From Sphaerochaeta sp. UBA5849 (GTDB taxonomy: Bacteria > Spirochaetota > Spirochaetia > Sphaerochaetales > Sphaerochaetaceae): DNA of 37,543 nt. Shown piece after piece: positions 9,128 through 16,890 of this stretch. The notes beneath the pieces were generated by a model. That model did not search any database and was not told the origin of the DNA. It worked only from the letters and a program-made list of their open reading frames with translations. The position numbers and the translations under genes are program-made. The stretch's first letter is position 1; every line of letters starts with the position of its first letter. The stretch lies in assembly GCA_002432715.1 (NCBI GenBank), contig DJGJ01000042.1, forward strand, positions 1-37,543. Direction: 5' to 3'.

Positions 9128-10136
9128 GGTCACAGCAATTCCCTTTGGATTGCCTTTGAAACATCCATTTCATATTGCTCACGGTAGCAGCGAGTACCGG
9201 GAGAATGTATTTCTTCAGATCATTCATGATGACAAGACAGCCTATGGCGAAGCCGCTGTTGTTCCCTACTATGGAGTCAGCAAAGAGCAGATTCTTGAAG
9301 ACTTGCAAAGAAACATCACCGCTGAAATGATTGTACATCGAGAGACTTTATCCGTGGTAAATCGATTCGCATACAGTATGAGTGCCTGTGCATATACCAG
9401 TGCGATGCAGGCTCTCGAGCCTTATTTTCCCCAACCTCGGCCTACGCCGCCACATCGTGGTTCTTCCTATACGATTGCCTATCAGCCTGATATGCAGAGG
9501 ATGTTGGAATCCATCCAAACGTGCGGGTTCTCGACCATTAAGCTGAAGGCGGGTTTCGCTGATGATATCCAGCGGATTCGTACCATCCGCGAACACTTCC
9601 CCGATCTGAAGATTCGTCTTGACGCAAACCAAGGTTGGAATTACGAACAGGCGTATGCTTATATCTTGGAACTTAAGGAATTCAATATTGAGTTGATAGA
9701 GGAGCCCATCAAGGGTTCGGTTGGGCAGATTCAAAGACTTTCTGAGCTAAGCGAGATTCCCATCCTATTAGACGAAACCGTGCAAACAATTCAGGATTTG
9801 CGAACCTATGCACCGGCTGTTTCAGGTATTGTTGTCAAATTAGCCAAAAGCGGAGGGCCACAGGCTGCTCGTGTACTGATTGAAGAAGCGAAAAACCTCG
9901 GCCTCGAAAGTATGCTGAGTTGCATGATCGAATCTTCATTGGGCATTGCTCATGCTTTGACTTTGGAACCTTTATGCAAGTGGATTGATTTGGATGCTCC
10001 AACCTTGTTGTCTGATGACGTTTTCTCCGGTTTGACGTATCAGGACGAACTGCCGACTTGTTCTTTATCATCTTTGGTTCCAACCGATCGACTAGGAGAG
10101 GCTTTCGCATCAGCAAAGCCTTTCATAGAGGAGTGA
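9120..10136 (+). CDS. Dipeptide epimerase, probable L-Ala-D/L-Glu epimerase
   Basis: This 338-residue enolase-superfamily enzyme is of the muconate-lactonising/dipeptide-epimerase subgroup. The catalytic set is visible: KLK (Lys141, Lys143), metal ligands Asp168 in LDANQGW, Glu194 in IEEP and Asp218 in LLDE, and the opposite-face Lys240 in VVKLAKSGG. SCMIESSLG lies near the C-terminus. AEE/YcjG/YkfB enzymes convert murein-derived L-Ala-D-Glu to L-Ala-L-Glu for ordinary peptidases. Position downstream of the importer and anmK makes that role likely, although relatives accept other dipeptides. The ATG at 9120 overlaps the dppF-type stop. Confidence 0.87.
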   Translation: MLKVTAIPFGLPLKHPFHIAHGSSEYRENVFLQIIHDDKTAYGEAAVVPYYGVSKEQILEDLQRNITAEMIVHRETLSVVNRFAYSMSACAYTSAMQALEPYFPQPRPTPPHRGSSYTIAYQPDMQRMLESIQTCGFSTIKLKAGFADDIQRIRTIREHFPDLKIRLDANQGWNYEQAYAYILELKEFNIELIEEPIKGSVGQIQRLSELSEIPILLDETVQTIQDLRTYAPAVSGIVVKLAKSGGPQAARVLIEEAKNLGLESMLSCMIESSLGIAHALTLEPLCKWIDLDAPTLLSDDVFSGLTYQDELPTCSLSSLVPTDRLGEAFASAKPFIEE

Positions 10137-10137
10137 T

Positions 10138-10617
10138 ATGGAAGTTGAGATTAAGTCATTTTCAGAACAAGATGTACAGTCTTGTGCACATTTGGCGGCC
10201 TCGTCATCTCTGAAGGATGTATATGGGTTTTCCGATTATGGGTGGATTGAAAAACTCAGCAAAGCAACCGATGATCCGAACAACCTTTTGTCCGTTGCTT
10301 GGGTGGGAGACAGGATTGCCGGCTTTATCTGGGTGCATTTGAAGGGAGCTTTTCTGGTGGCTCCCTATCTTAGGTTCATAGCGGTGGATCCCAAATTCCA
10401 AGGTATGGGGGTAGGACGTCGTTTGCTTCGTGAGTTTGAAGAACAGACCAAGCATCTAGGGAAGAGTTTTTTTCTGTTGGTCTCCGATTTTAATTTGGAA
10501 GCTCAGGGATTTTATGGAAAGCAAGGATACCGCAAGGTGGGGGAGCTTGCTGATTTTGCTGTTCCTGGTGTAACAGAAGTCATTATGGTAAAGCAGAATA
10601 TTCGAGAAACGATATGA
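10138..10617 (+). CDS. GNAT-family N-acetyltransferase
   Basis: This 159-residue single-domain GNAT protein would transfer an acetyl group from acetyl-CoA to an amine. The core strand RFIAVDPKF leads into the acetyl-CoA loop QGMGVGRRLLREFEEQ (about residues 88-103), and NLEAQGFYGKQGYRKVGEL is the usual C-terminal motif B. The start lies one base after the previous stop with GAGGAG before it. The substrate is unknown; within this operon an amino sugar, a peptide or an amino acid released from murein is plausible. Confidence 0.85.
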   Translation: MEVEIKSFSEQDVQSCAHLAASSSLKDVYGFSDYGWIEKLSKATDDPNNLLSVAWVGDRIAGFIWVHLKGAFLVAPYLRFIAVDPKFQGMGVGRRLLREFEEQTKHLGKSFFLLVSDFNLEAQGFYGKQGYRKVGELADFAVPGVTEVIMVKQNIRETI

Positions 10618-11666
10618 ACTGTCAGGAGAAACTAGAAAGCTTGTCATCTCTGCTTGAACAGAGTATTAGCGAGCAGTATTTCAGCGGAGCTGTCGTCGGG
10701 GTTTTCCAGGAAGGAGCCTGTTGTTCAAGAGCATGGGGGACAACTGCCATGCAAGGCGAGCAATTACTAACCTCCCATCTCTTCGATCTTGCATCCCTAT
10801 CCAAGCTTTTCACCACAGCTGCCATCCTGCGTCTCATTGATTCCGGGGTAATCTCCGACCAAACCCGGTTGCTTGATGTCTTTCTTTTGTGTGATCCTGT
10901 CATTACTACACACCTTAATAAGGTGTCTGTCGCTGATTTGCTGACGCATGCTTCAGGGTTGCAAGCTTGGTATCCATTCTATACAAGACGCAGTGATTCC
11001 TTTGAGGTGATTCTCCACGATTTGCTCTTTTCCACTCCTTTGCAGCAAGGAGTTGTATACTCTGACATCAACTTTATGTTGCTGGGAATGCTGGTCAGTA
11101 AAGTGACCGGTCTTCCATTGGACGAAGCAATGGCCACCCTGGTCTTCAATCCCTTGAAGATGAAGAATGCCACTTACCATCCACAACCAGCACAGTGCGT
11201 TGCTACAGAGTTTGGAAATCGAATCGAAAAAAGAATGGTAGCAGAATTGGGATTACAATTCTCTGACTGGCGGTGCGAGCATGTTCCTCTTCGCGGACAA
11301 TGTAATGATGGCAATGGTTTCTACTATTTTGGGGGAGTGGCTGGTCACGCGGGAATTTTTGCCGATGTTTCCGATGTACTTGCCTTGGGGAGGGCTTTCA
11401 TGCCCAGCTCCAATTCCTTTTTTTCATCCGTTGTATTGGAGAGAACCTTGCATGACTGGGGTGGGGGACGTGGATATGGTGTTCAGTTTGGGGATCTGTA
11501 TCCTGATAATGGATTTGGTCATACCGGATTCACGGGAACATACCTGTATGTGAATCCACTTCGTGACATGGTCGTTGTATTGCTGACCAATCGCTTGCAC
11601 ACTCCAAATGTGAGGTCGATCAATCATATCCGCATCGAAGTGGTGAAGAGACTTTTAGTTCAATAG
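10614..11666 (+). CDS. Serine hydrolase of the beta-lactamase family, AmiE/YbbE-like
   Basis: This 350-residue enzyme belongs to the beta-lactamase/class C fold. The catalytic SLSK tetrad is at residues 61-64, the YSD motif is in the middle and HTGFTG near the end takes the KTG place. There is no signal peptide, so it acts in the cytoplasm. In Bacillus subtilis the homologous-type YbbE/AmiE is a MurNAc-L-Ala amidase encoded beside murQ and murR, so a muropeptide amidase role fits here; an esterase or peptidase role remains possible. It overlaps the GNAT gene by ATGA and is the last gene of the operon. Confidence 0.8.
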   Translation: MNCQEKLESLSSLLEQSISEQYFSGAVVGVFQEGACCSRAWGTTAMQGEQLLTSHLFDLASLSKLFTTAAILRLIDSGVISDQTRLLDVFLLCDPVITTHLNKVSVADLLTHASGLQAWYPFYTRRSDSFEVILHDLLFSTPLQQGVVYSDINFMLLGMLVSKVTGLPLDEAMATLVFNPLKMKNATYHPQPAQCVATEFGNRIEKRMVAELGLQFSDWRCEHVPLRGQCNDGNGFYYFGGVAGHAGIFADVSDVLALGRAFMPSSNSFFSSVVLERTLHDWGGGRGYGVQFGDLYPDNGFGHTGFTGTYLYVNPLRDMVVVLLTNRLHTPNVRSINHIRIEVVKRLLVQ

Positions 11667-11670
11667 CAAA

Positions 11671-11694
11671 TATTTCTTGTTCTTGTCAGAAATA
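11671..11694. terminator. Possible bidirectional hairpin between convergent genes
   Basis: TATTTCT (11671-11677) pairs with AGAAATA (11688-11694) around a ten-base loop, in the 19-bp gap and the last codons of the converging gene. The stem is short and AT-rich. Confidence 0.3.
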
Positions 11695-12804
11695 CGAACA
11701 CAGTTCACCTGAATCCAATTCAGTTTCTCTTGCTTGTTCTCGGTTGTGTTCCTCGTGTTCAAAAGGAATTCCACCATTGGCTCGGATGACTTTTATCTCA
11801 GGCTTGAGCATGATATGCCGGGGGAGGTCATCCCAATCGCCTCCAAGACGCTTGAGCAGCAATTCAGCAACTTCCTCGCCGATTTGCTCAAATTGTTGGG
11901 AGACGGCATAGTGGCAGAACTTGAGCAGAGGAGCATAGCTGAGATAATCGAAGCTCGCAAATACCAAGCCCTTGAGTTCCTGCTCGGTGAGGTTCTCTAC
12001 CGCATGGATGGTAGCCCCGAGGTGCATGGAATCGTTGGCGATGAAAAAAGCTTGCGGATGATCGGGCTCGGCGAGTGCCTGCCTGAGCTGTTCTCGACCA
12101 TTGTTCTGAGTCATTGCCCCTGTATGGAGAACGAATCGGTCTTCAACAGGCAGATTGTACTTGGCCATGGCTTCCAAGTATCCGTGCAACCGTTCGCCGG
12201 CAGTATGGATATCCGGGTCCCCACCGATGAAACCAATGCGTGAAAAGCCCTCATTGTGAAGGGCTTGAATCATTTTATGCACACCAAACCGGTTGTCGGT
12301 CTCTACCGAATCGACCTTGAGTCCCTTGATGCGGCGGTCGACAAGAACCAATGGGATGTTGGTCAGGGCCTTGGAAAGAAAGTGCTCTCCCTCAGAACCC
12401 GAGGGCATGACCACCATGCCGTCGACGTTGCGCTCGATGAGAATCTGCAGCTTCCGCTTCTCTTCCTCAACCGAATCGTAGGAGGAGGTGATGATCATCG
12501 AATAGCCTTTGGGGGCGAGACATCGCTCCAACGCTTCGACAACTTCCATGAAAAAGATGTTCGAGAGCTCGGGGGCGATGATGCCGATGGTTCGTGTCTG
12601 ACGAAACTTGAGTGAGCGAGCCACCTCGTTTCGATTGTACCCAAGTTTTTCTACTGCATCCAAGACAGCTTTGCGGGTCCGGTCCTTGACCACATCGCTT
12701 TCATTGAGGGCTCGGGACACCGTGGCAATCGACACTCCAGCCAAGCGTGCGACATCCTTGATTGTCACGGGTACAACATTGTTATCCACCGTTCGGCTCT
12801 CCAT
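11686..12804 (-). CDS. LacI-family transcriptional regulator
   Basis: The protein has 372 residues. The LacI helix-turn-helix VTIKDVARLAGVSIATVSRAL sits at about residues 13-33, with a hinge helix YNRNEVARSL, followed by a periplasmic-binding-protein-like effector domain (about 70-350). It is the last gene of the sugar ABC operon and likely represses it through the palindrome at 16,747-16,760. The N-terminus is about 12 residues longer than most LacI proteins. A perfect 13-bp hairpin ends two bases before the ATG and no ribosome site is evident, so translation may be weak. A GTG at 12,766-12,768 is an alternative start. Confidence 0.92.
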   Translation of the reverse strand: MESRTVDNNVVPVTIKDVARLAGVSIATVSRALNESDVVKDRTRKAVLDAVEKLGYNRNEVARSLKFRQTRTIGIIAPELSNIFFMEVVEALERCLAPKGYSMIITSSYDSVEEEKRKLQILIERNVDGMVVMPSGSEGEHFLSKALTNIPLVLVDRRIKGLKVDSVETDNRFGVHKMIQALHNEGFSRIGFIGGDPDIHTAGERLHGYLEAMAKYNLPVEDRFVLHTGAMTQNNGREQLRQALAEPDHPQAFFIANDSMHLGATIHAVENLTEQELKGLVFASFDYLSYAPLLKFCHYAVSQQFEQIGEEVAELLLKRLGGDWDDLPRHIMLKPEIKVIRANGGIPFEHEEHNREQARETELDSGELCSYF

Positions 12805-12806
12805 AG

Positions 12807-12836
12807 CAATCGGGGGTCTTGTTAGACCCCCGATTG
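12807..12836 (-). terminator. Perfect hairpin between the binding-protein gene and lacI
   Basis: CAATCGGGGGTCT (12807-12819) pairs perfectly with AGACCCCCGATTG (12824-12836) around a four-base loop. It lies 13 bp after the binding-protein stop and two bases before the lacI ATG. There is no T-tract, so it is best read as an mRNA-stabilising or attenuating structure that lowers lacI relative to the transporter. Confidence 0.65.
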
Positions 12837-12849
12837 AACGTAAGGTGCA

Positions 12850-13944
12850 TCAATCGTAAATCAGGCCCTTGATATCAGGGTCATCCATGTTCTGGTAATT
12901 GTAGAACTTGGCACCGGTATCGACATCGGAAACAGGCTCACCCTTGTAGGCCTTGTAGGCCAACTCGACTGCCTTGTAGCCGATCTGGTATGGATCCTGG
13001 GTGATGGAGCCGAGGAAGTACTGGTTGCGAACAGCATTCTTCTGGGCTGCGCCGGCATCATATCCGATGACCACGACGTTCTTGAAAGCTGCATTGGTCT
13101 TGAGCGATGCACCATCATTGGTTGCGGCCAAGAGGCCCTTGACGGTTGCTTCGTTGGAGCAGAAAATTCCCACAATGTTATCACTGCTTACCTTGTTCAA
13201 CACTGCCTGGGCGGCATTGGTGGCGTCGGTCATGGCAGCTGAAGCAGGAACAATCATCTCGATGATGACTTTCTTGCCGTTTCTGGGGCTGTCTGCGGCA
13301 ATGTAGGCGGTGTTGCCGATGACTGCAATATCACTCTTGGAAAGAGCGGTTTTCTCATCGATCAACTTGATCATTGTGTCGCGGAAACCCTTGCCGCGGC
13401 TGAGCAATGACTCACCGGAGGCATCCTGGTTCATGACCACGATTTTTACCGGTTTTGCATCGGTTGCTGCTTCAATCTTGCTCTTGATCACCTCGAACAT
13501 CTTCTCAGCCGCCAAACCGGCTGCTGCATAGTTGTTCGTGGAAGCATTCGCCCAAATTGATCCAGCCGGGGCCTCGGGGACACCGGAGTCAAACCCGATT
13601 ACCGGGATTTTCTGGTTCTTGGCCTGCTGAAGCTGGTCAAGAACACTGCTGGTATTCAGAGCGGCCAAGGCGATAGCCACGGGATTCTTTGCCATGGCAT
13701 TGTTCAGCATCTCAACCTGGATTTGAACATCACTTTCAGAAGGAGGACCTTCAAAGGTGATGTCGACGCCATAGGCTTCAGCAGCTGCATTGGCACCAAG
13801 TTTTACCTGCTGCCAGAAATCGTGCTGTTCACCTTTTGAGACAACGGCGATGTACGGCTTCTTGGTTTCCTGTACACCTTGGGCGAATACAGTCGCTGAA
13901 GCAAGTACAACCAGAGCCAGTAGAACGACTAAGGTTCTCTTCAT
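12850..13944 (-). CDS. Sugar ABC transporter substrate-binding protein (Peripla_BP_4)
   Basis: This 364-residue periplasmic protein is of the ribose/xylose/rhamnose-binding type. A signal peptide (about residues 1-20, cut near TVFAQG) precedes the binding fold. Visible family marks are IAVVSKGEQHDFWQQVKLG, a first lobe ending around VIGFDSGVP, and a second lobe with VVIGYDAGAAQKNAVR and GSITQDPYQIGYKAVELA. The frame is open to 14,058, but GGAGGG before the ATG at 13,942-13,944 and the signal peptide show the real start. The sugar cannot be named from sequence. It lies 52 bp after the permease gene. Confidence 0.92.
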   Translation of the reverse strand: MKRTLVVLLALVVLASATVFAQGVQETKKPYIAVVSKGEQHDFWQQVKLGANAAAEAYGVDITFEGPPSESDVQIQVEMLNNAMAKNPVAIALAALNTSSVLDQLQQAKNQKIPVIGFDSGVPEAPAGSIWANASTNNYAAAGLAAEKMFEVIKSKIEAATDAKPVKIVVMNQDASGESLLSRGKGFRDTMIKLIDEKTALSKSDIAVIGNTAYIAADSPRNGKKVIIEMIVPASAAMTDATNAAQAVLNKVSSDNIVGIFCSNEATVKGLLAATNDGASLKTNAAFKNVVVIGYDAGAAQKNAVRNQYFLGSITQDPYQIGYKAVELAYKAYKGEPVSDVDTGAKFYNYQNMDDPDIKGLIYD

Positions 13945-13996
13945 AATAACCCTCCTATTTTCTTTCGGGATCATACGAGCCCGAATTTTCTCCAAG

Positions 13997-15175
13997 CTAG
14001 GTTCTTTGGAATTCCTTCTCTTGTTTGCGCAAGGCTGCTTTCTGTTCCTTCTCCTCACGTTTGAGTCGGCGGTACTCTTTGTTCATTTCAATTTTCAAGG
14101 CTGCAGCTTCATCTCCCTGCAACTGACTGAGCTTGAGCAGCATCTCCTGGCGATACCGATCCGATGCAGAAAGAATTCGGACCTCGGTGGACTTCTTTGT
14201 GCGATAAATATCAAGCATCACTGCCCCAAGGACGACGACTCCGGTGAAGAATGTCTGATACTGCGACTGCAGGTCCATGGAGGGCAGTCCCGCCCGCAGC
14301 ACGCTCATGATGTAGACACCGATCATGGTGCCGAATACAGAACCAGCACCGCCGCTGAGGCTTGTTCCCCCGATGACTGTTCCCGCGATGGCGTAGAGTT
14401 CAAAGCCCTGGCCCTGGGCAGGCATGACGGTGGTGTACACTGCCGCGAAGGCGATGCCTCCCACACCTGCGAGAAATCCACTGACCACATAGGCCATCAT
14501 CTCCCATTTTGCAACGTTGACACCGGAGAGGCGTGCAGCTTCCTTGTTTGAGCCGACGGCAAATATGTAACGGCCCATTTTTGTTCTGGTGAGGATGATA
14601 TAGGCGATGAAGGCGGTACCGAAGAGCACCAGGGCCCCGGTGGGGTAGCTAGCATTGTTGGGGGCTATGTACTTGAAAATTCCCTTGAACCAGCTGTCGG
14701 CTGCTCCGCGGGCGGGGAAGGTGGCGCTGCGCACGTTTGAGACGATCGAGCCTGTTCCCAGGCTGATCATCATCGTCCCGAGTGTTGCTATGAACGGGGG
14801 AAGCTTCAGACGGCTTACCAGGATGCCGTTGAAAAGGCCGAAGCTGGTGGATACGAGAAGTATGAGCAACAGTGAGAGCCACATCGGCCATCCCCACGTT
14901 TTATACGCAGTGCCGCCGATGATCGTGGCTGCCATCATAACCGTTCCACAGGAGAGGTCGATGCCGCCGGTGATGATCACAAACGTTACCCCGATGGCAA
15001 TGAAGCCGATGTAATAGGATGAGTCGAGGATATTAACCAGAGTCGTGTAGGAGAAGAAGTTTCTTCCAAACACGGCAAAGAAGGCATAGACAATGACGAG
15101 AGCCAAGGGTGCAAGCAGTTTCTGCACATTCACTCCTCGTTTCTCCCTGATTTTCGTGGTATCTGTCAGTTTCAT
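13997..15175 (-). CDS. Sugar ABC transporter permease (RbsC type)
   Basis: This 392-residue inner-membrane permease (BPD_transp_2) has about eight to ten spans. Signatures include VIITGGIDLSCGTVMM (about residues 65-80), LPPFIATLGTMM, AVGSNKEAARLSGV and GTVIGGTSLSGGAGSVFGTMIG. The last 70 or so residues, after the final span, are unusual for the family: a highly charged Lys/Glu/Arg-rich cytoplasmic tail predicted to be helical. GGATAGGAG precedes the ATG. It lies 12 bp downstream of the ATPase gene. Confidence 0.93.
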   Translation of the reverse strand: MKLTDTTKIREKRGVNVQKLLAPLALVIVYAFFAVFGRNFFSYTTLVNILDSSYYIGFIAIGVTFVIITGGIDLSCGTVMMAATIIGGTAYKTWGWPMWLSLLLILLVSTSFGLFNGILVSRLKLPPFIATLGTMMISLGTGSIVSNVRSATFPARGAADSWFKGIFKYIAPNNASYPTGALVLFGTAFIAYIILTRTKMGRYIFAVGSNKEAARLSGVNVAKWEMMAYVVSGFLAGVGGIAFAAVYTTVMPAQGQGFELYAIAGTVIGGTSLSGGAGSVFGTMIGVYIMSVLRAGLPSMDLQSQYQTFFTGVVVLGAVMLDIYRTKKSTEVRILSASDRYRQEMLLKLSQLQGDEAAALKIEMNKEYRRLKREEKEQKAALRKQEKEFQRT

Positions 15176-15187
15176 AGACGCTCACTC

Positions 15188-16684
15188 CTATCCTCGTTGG
15201 GTAGCCAAGGCCATGATTCGTTCCTGGGTTGCCTCTTCAATATTGAGAATCCCGGTGAGCTTTCCTTCACACATGACTGCAATCCGGTCACTCATCCGTA
15301 GAATTTCATTCAGCTCGCTGCTGATCATGATGATCGATTTGCCTTCCTTGACCAGGTCGTTCATCAGATGGTAGATTTCGCTCTTCGCCCCTACGTCGAT
15401 GCCGCGTGTCGGTTCGTCGAATATGAGAACCGAACAGTCCTTGATCAGCCACTTGGCAATGACCACCTTCTGTTGGTTGCCTCCGGAGAGGTTCCTGACA
15501 AACTGGTCGAGTGAAGGGGTTTTTATATTCAGCTTTTCCACGTATTCGGCAGCGATGCTGTTCAGCTTGGTACGGGGGATGAAAAACGAGGGGCAAAGGT
15601 CCTCGTAGGAGGCCATGACTACATTGTCCTGAACCGAGAGCTTGATGGCCAGTCCAAAGCGCTTTCGGTCTTCCGACAAATACCCGATTCCATTACGTAC
15701 AGCATCCTGAGGACTCTCGATAAGGGTCTTCTTGCCGTTGATGAAAATCTCTCCGCTGGACCTATCTGCACCGAAGAGAGCCCGCATGGTTTCGGTGCGT
15801 CCTGCTCCCATGAGACCTGCAAAACCAAGGATTTCTCCTTTCCGCAGTTCAAAGGAGATGTTTTGCACCAGCTTGCCGGCGTTCAGGTTCTCTACTTTCA
15901 GAACAACAGGCGAGTCGGGTGGAACATTGCTCTTGGTCTTGGGTTTTTCGTAGATGACGCGTCCGACCATCATGTTGATCATCTCTTCCTTGCTCAGGAC
16001 CTTGGTTTCCCTGGTATCGACATACTCGCCGTCGCGAAGAACCGTCACCCGGTCGGCAATCACCCCGATTTCATCGAGGCGGTGGCTGATGTAGATCATG
16101 CCTACGCCTTGTTGGGCAAGGTCTTTCATAATGGTAAACAGGTCGTTGATCTCCCTGTCGGTCAAAGCGGCTGTGGGTTCATCCAGAATAAGAACTTTGA
16201 GGTTGTGTGAGACGGCTTTTGCTATCTCGACCATCTGCTGCTTGCCTACAGTCAGATTACTAACCTTCTCATGAGGATCGATGTGCATGTTCAGTCGCTC
16301 CAAGAGCTCACCGGCACGCCTGTTTTGTTCTTTTTCATCCAGCAGCCAGCCATTGCGCTTGGTTGCCTCCCGGCCTATGAACAGGTTCTGGGCAACGGTG
16401 AGGTGCTCCATCATGTTCAGTTCCTGGTGCACGATTGCAATGCCTGCATCCAGCGCGTCTTTCGGCCCCTGGGGGTTGAAGAGCTTCCCTTGGTAGTGGA
16501 TTTCTCCTGAGTCTTTGGGGAATATTCCGGTCAGCGTTTTCATCAGAGTCGATTTCCCGGCTCCGTTTTCACCAACCAGTGCATGGATTTCGCCTTCGCA
16601 CAGCTCGAAGTCAACACCCTTGAGTGCATGGACGCCGGCGAATCGCTTGTCAATGTTCTTCATTGACAGAATGACGTTTCTCAT
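15188..16684 (-). CDS. Sugar ABC transporter ATPase, tandem domain (RbsA/MglA type)
   Basis: The protein has 498 residues with two fused ABC domains, as in RbsA, MglA and XylG. Domain 1 has Walker A GENGAGKST, signature LTVGKQQM and Walker B LILDEPTAAL. Domain 2 has the degenerate Walker A GLMGAGRTE typical of this subfamily, signature LSGGNQQKVVIAKWL and Walker B LIFDEPTRGIDV. AAGGAGAAG precedes the ATG. It is the first gene of the minus-strand transporter operon behind the LacI-type operator. Confidence 0.95.
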   Translation of the reverse strand: MRNVILSMKNIDKRFAGVHALKGVDFELCEGEIHALVGENGAGKSTLMKTLTGIFPKDSGEIHYQGKLFNPQGPKDALDAGIAIVHQELNMMEHLTVAQNLFIGREATKRNGWLLDEKEQNRRAGELLERLNMHIDPHEKVSNLTVGKQQMVEIAKAVSHNLKVLILDEPTAALTDREINDLFTIMKDLAQQGVGMIYISHRLDEIGVIADRVTVLRDGEYVDTRETKVLSKEEMINMMVGRVIYEKPKTKSNVPPDSPVVLKVENLNAGKLVQNISFELRKGEILGFAGLMGAGRTETMRALFGADRSSGEIFINGKKTLIESPQDAVRNGIGYLSEDRKRFGLAIKLSVQDNVVMASYEDLCPSFFIPRTKLNSIAAEYVEKLNIKTPSLDQFVRNLSGGNQQKVVIAKWLIKDCSVLIFDEPTRGIDVGAKSEIYHLMNDLVKEGKSIIMISSELNEILRMSDRIAVMCEGKLTGILNIEEATQERIMALATQRG

Positions 16685-16720
16685 GGCCGCTTCTCCTTGC
16701 CTAATACCATGTTTACACGG

Positions 16721-16760
16721 CTTATAGCATCTGTCAAGGATTGGAGTGTAATCGTTTACA
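16721..16760 (-). promoter_or_regulatory. Promoter and LacI-type operator of the sugar transporter operon
   Basis: TGTAATCGTTTACA (16747-16760) is a 14-bp palindrome with a central CG, the classic LacI-family operator form. A half-site GTTTACA lies at 16711-16717. On the minus strand an extended -10 box, TGC then TATAAG, lies at 16721-16729, placing the palindrome over the -35 region. An alternative reading uses TTGACA at 16732-16737 as -35, but no good -10 follows it. The natural binder is the lacI-type product encoded at the operon's end. Confidence 0.65.
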
Positions 16761-16857
16761 ATTTTTGGAAGGTTCTTTCAAACACTAAGGATGCAACACG
16801 TTTGGCAAGATATATTATGTCCCGATGTTGATACACCACGGAACGGAATAAAGCCCC

Positions 16858-16879
16858 CTGCCAAGCAAGCACCTGGCAG
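16858..16879 (-). terminator. Terminator-like hairpin after surface lipoprotein 1
   Basis: CTGCCA (16858-16863) pairs with TGGCAG (16874-16879), 12 bp after the lipoprotein stop. On the minus strand GGGGCTTTATT follows, a weak T-tract. The sequence around it is similar to the downstream region of the second lipoprotein gene (24110-24135). Confidence 0.45.
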
Positions 16880-16890
16880 CGAGTCTGTGA

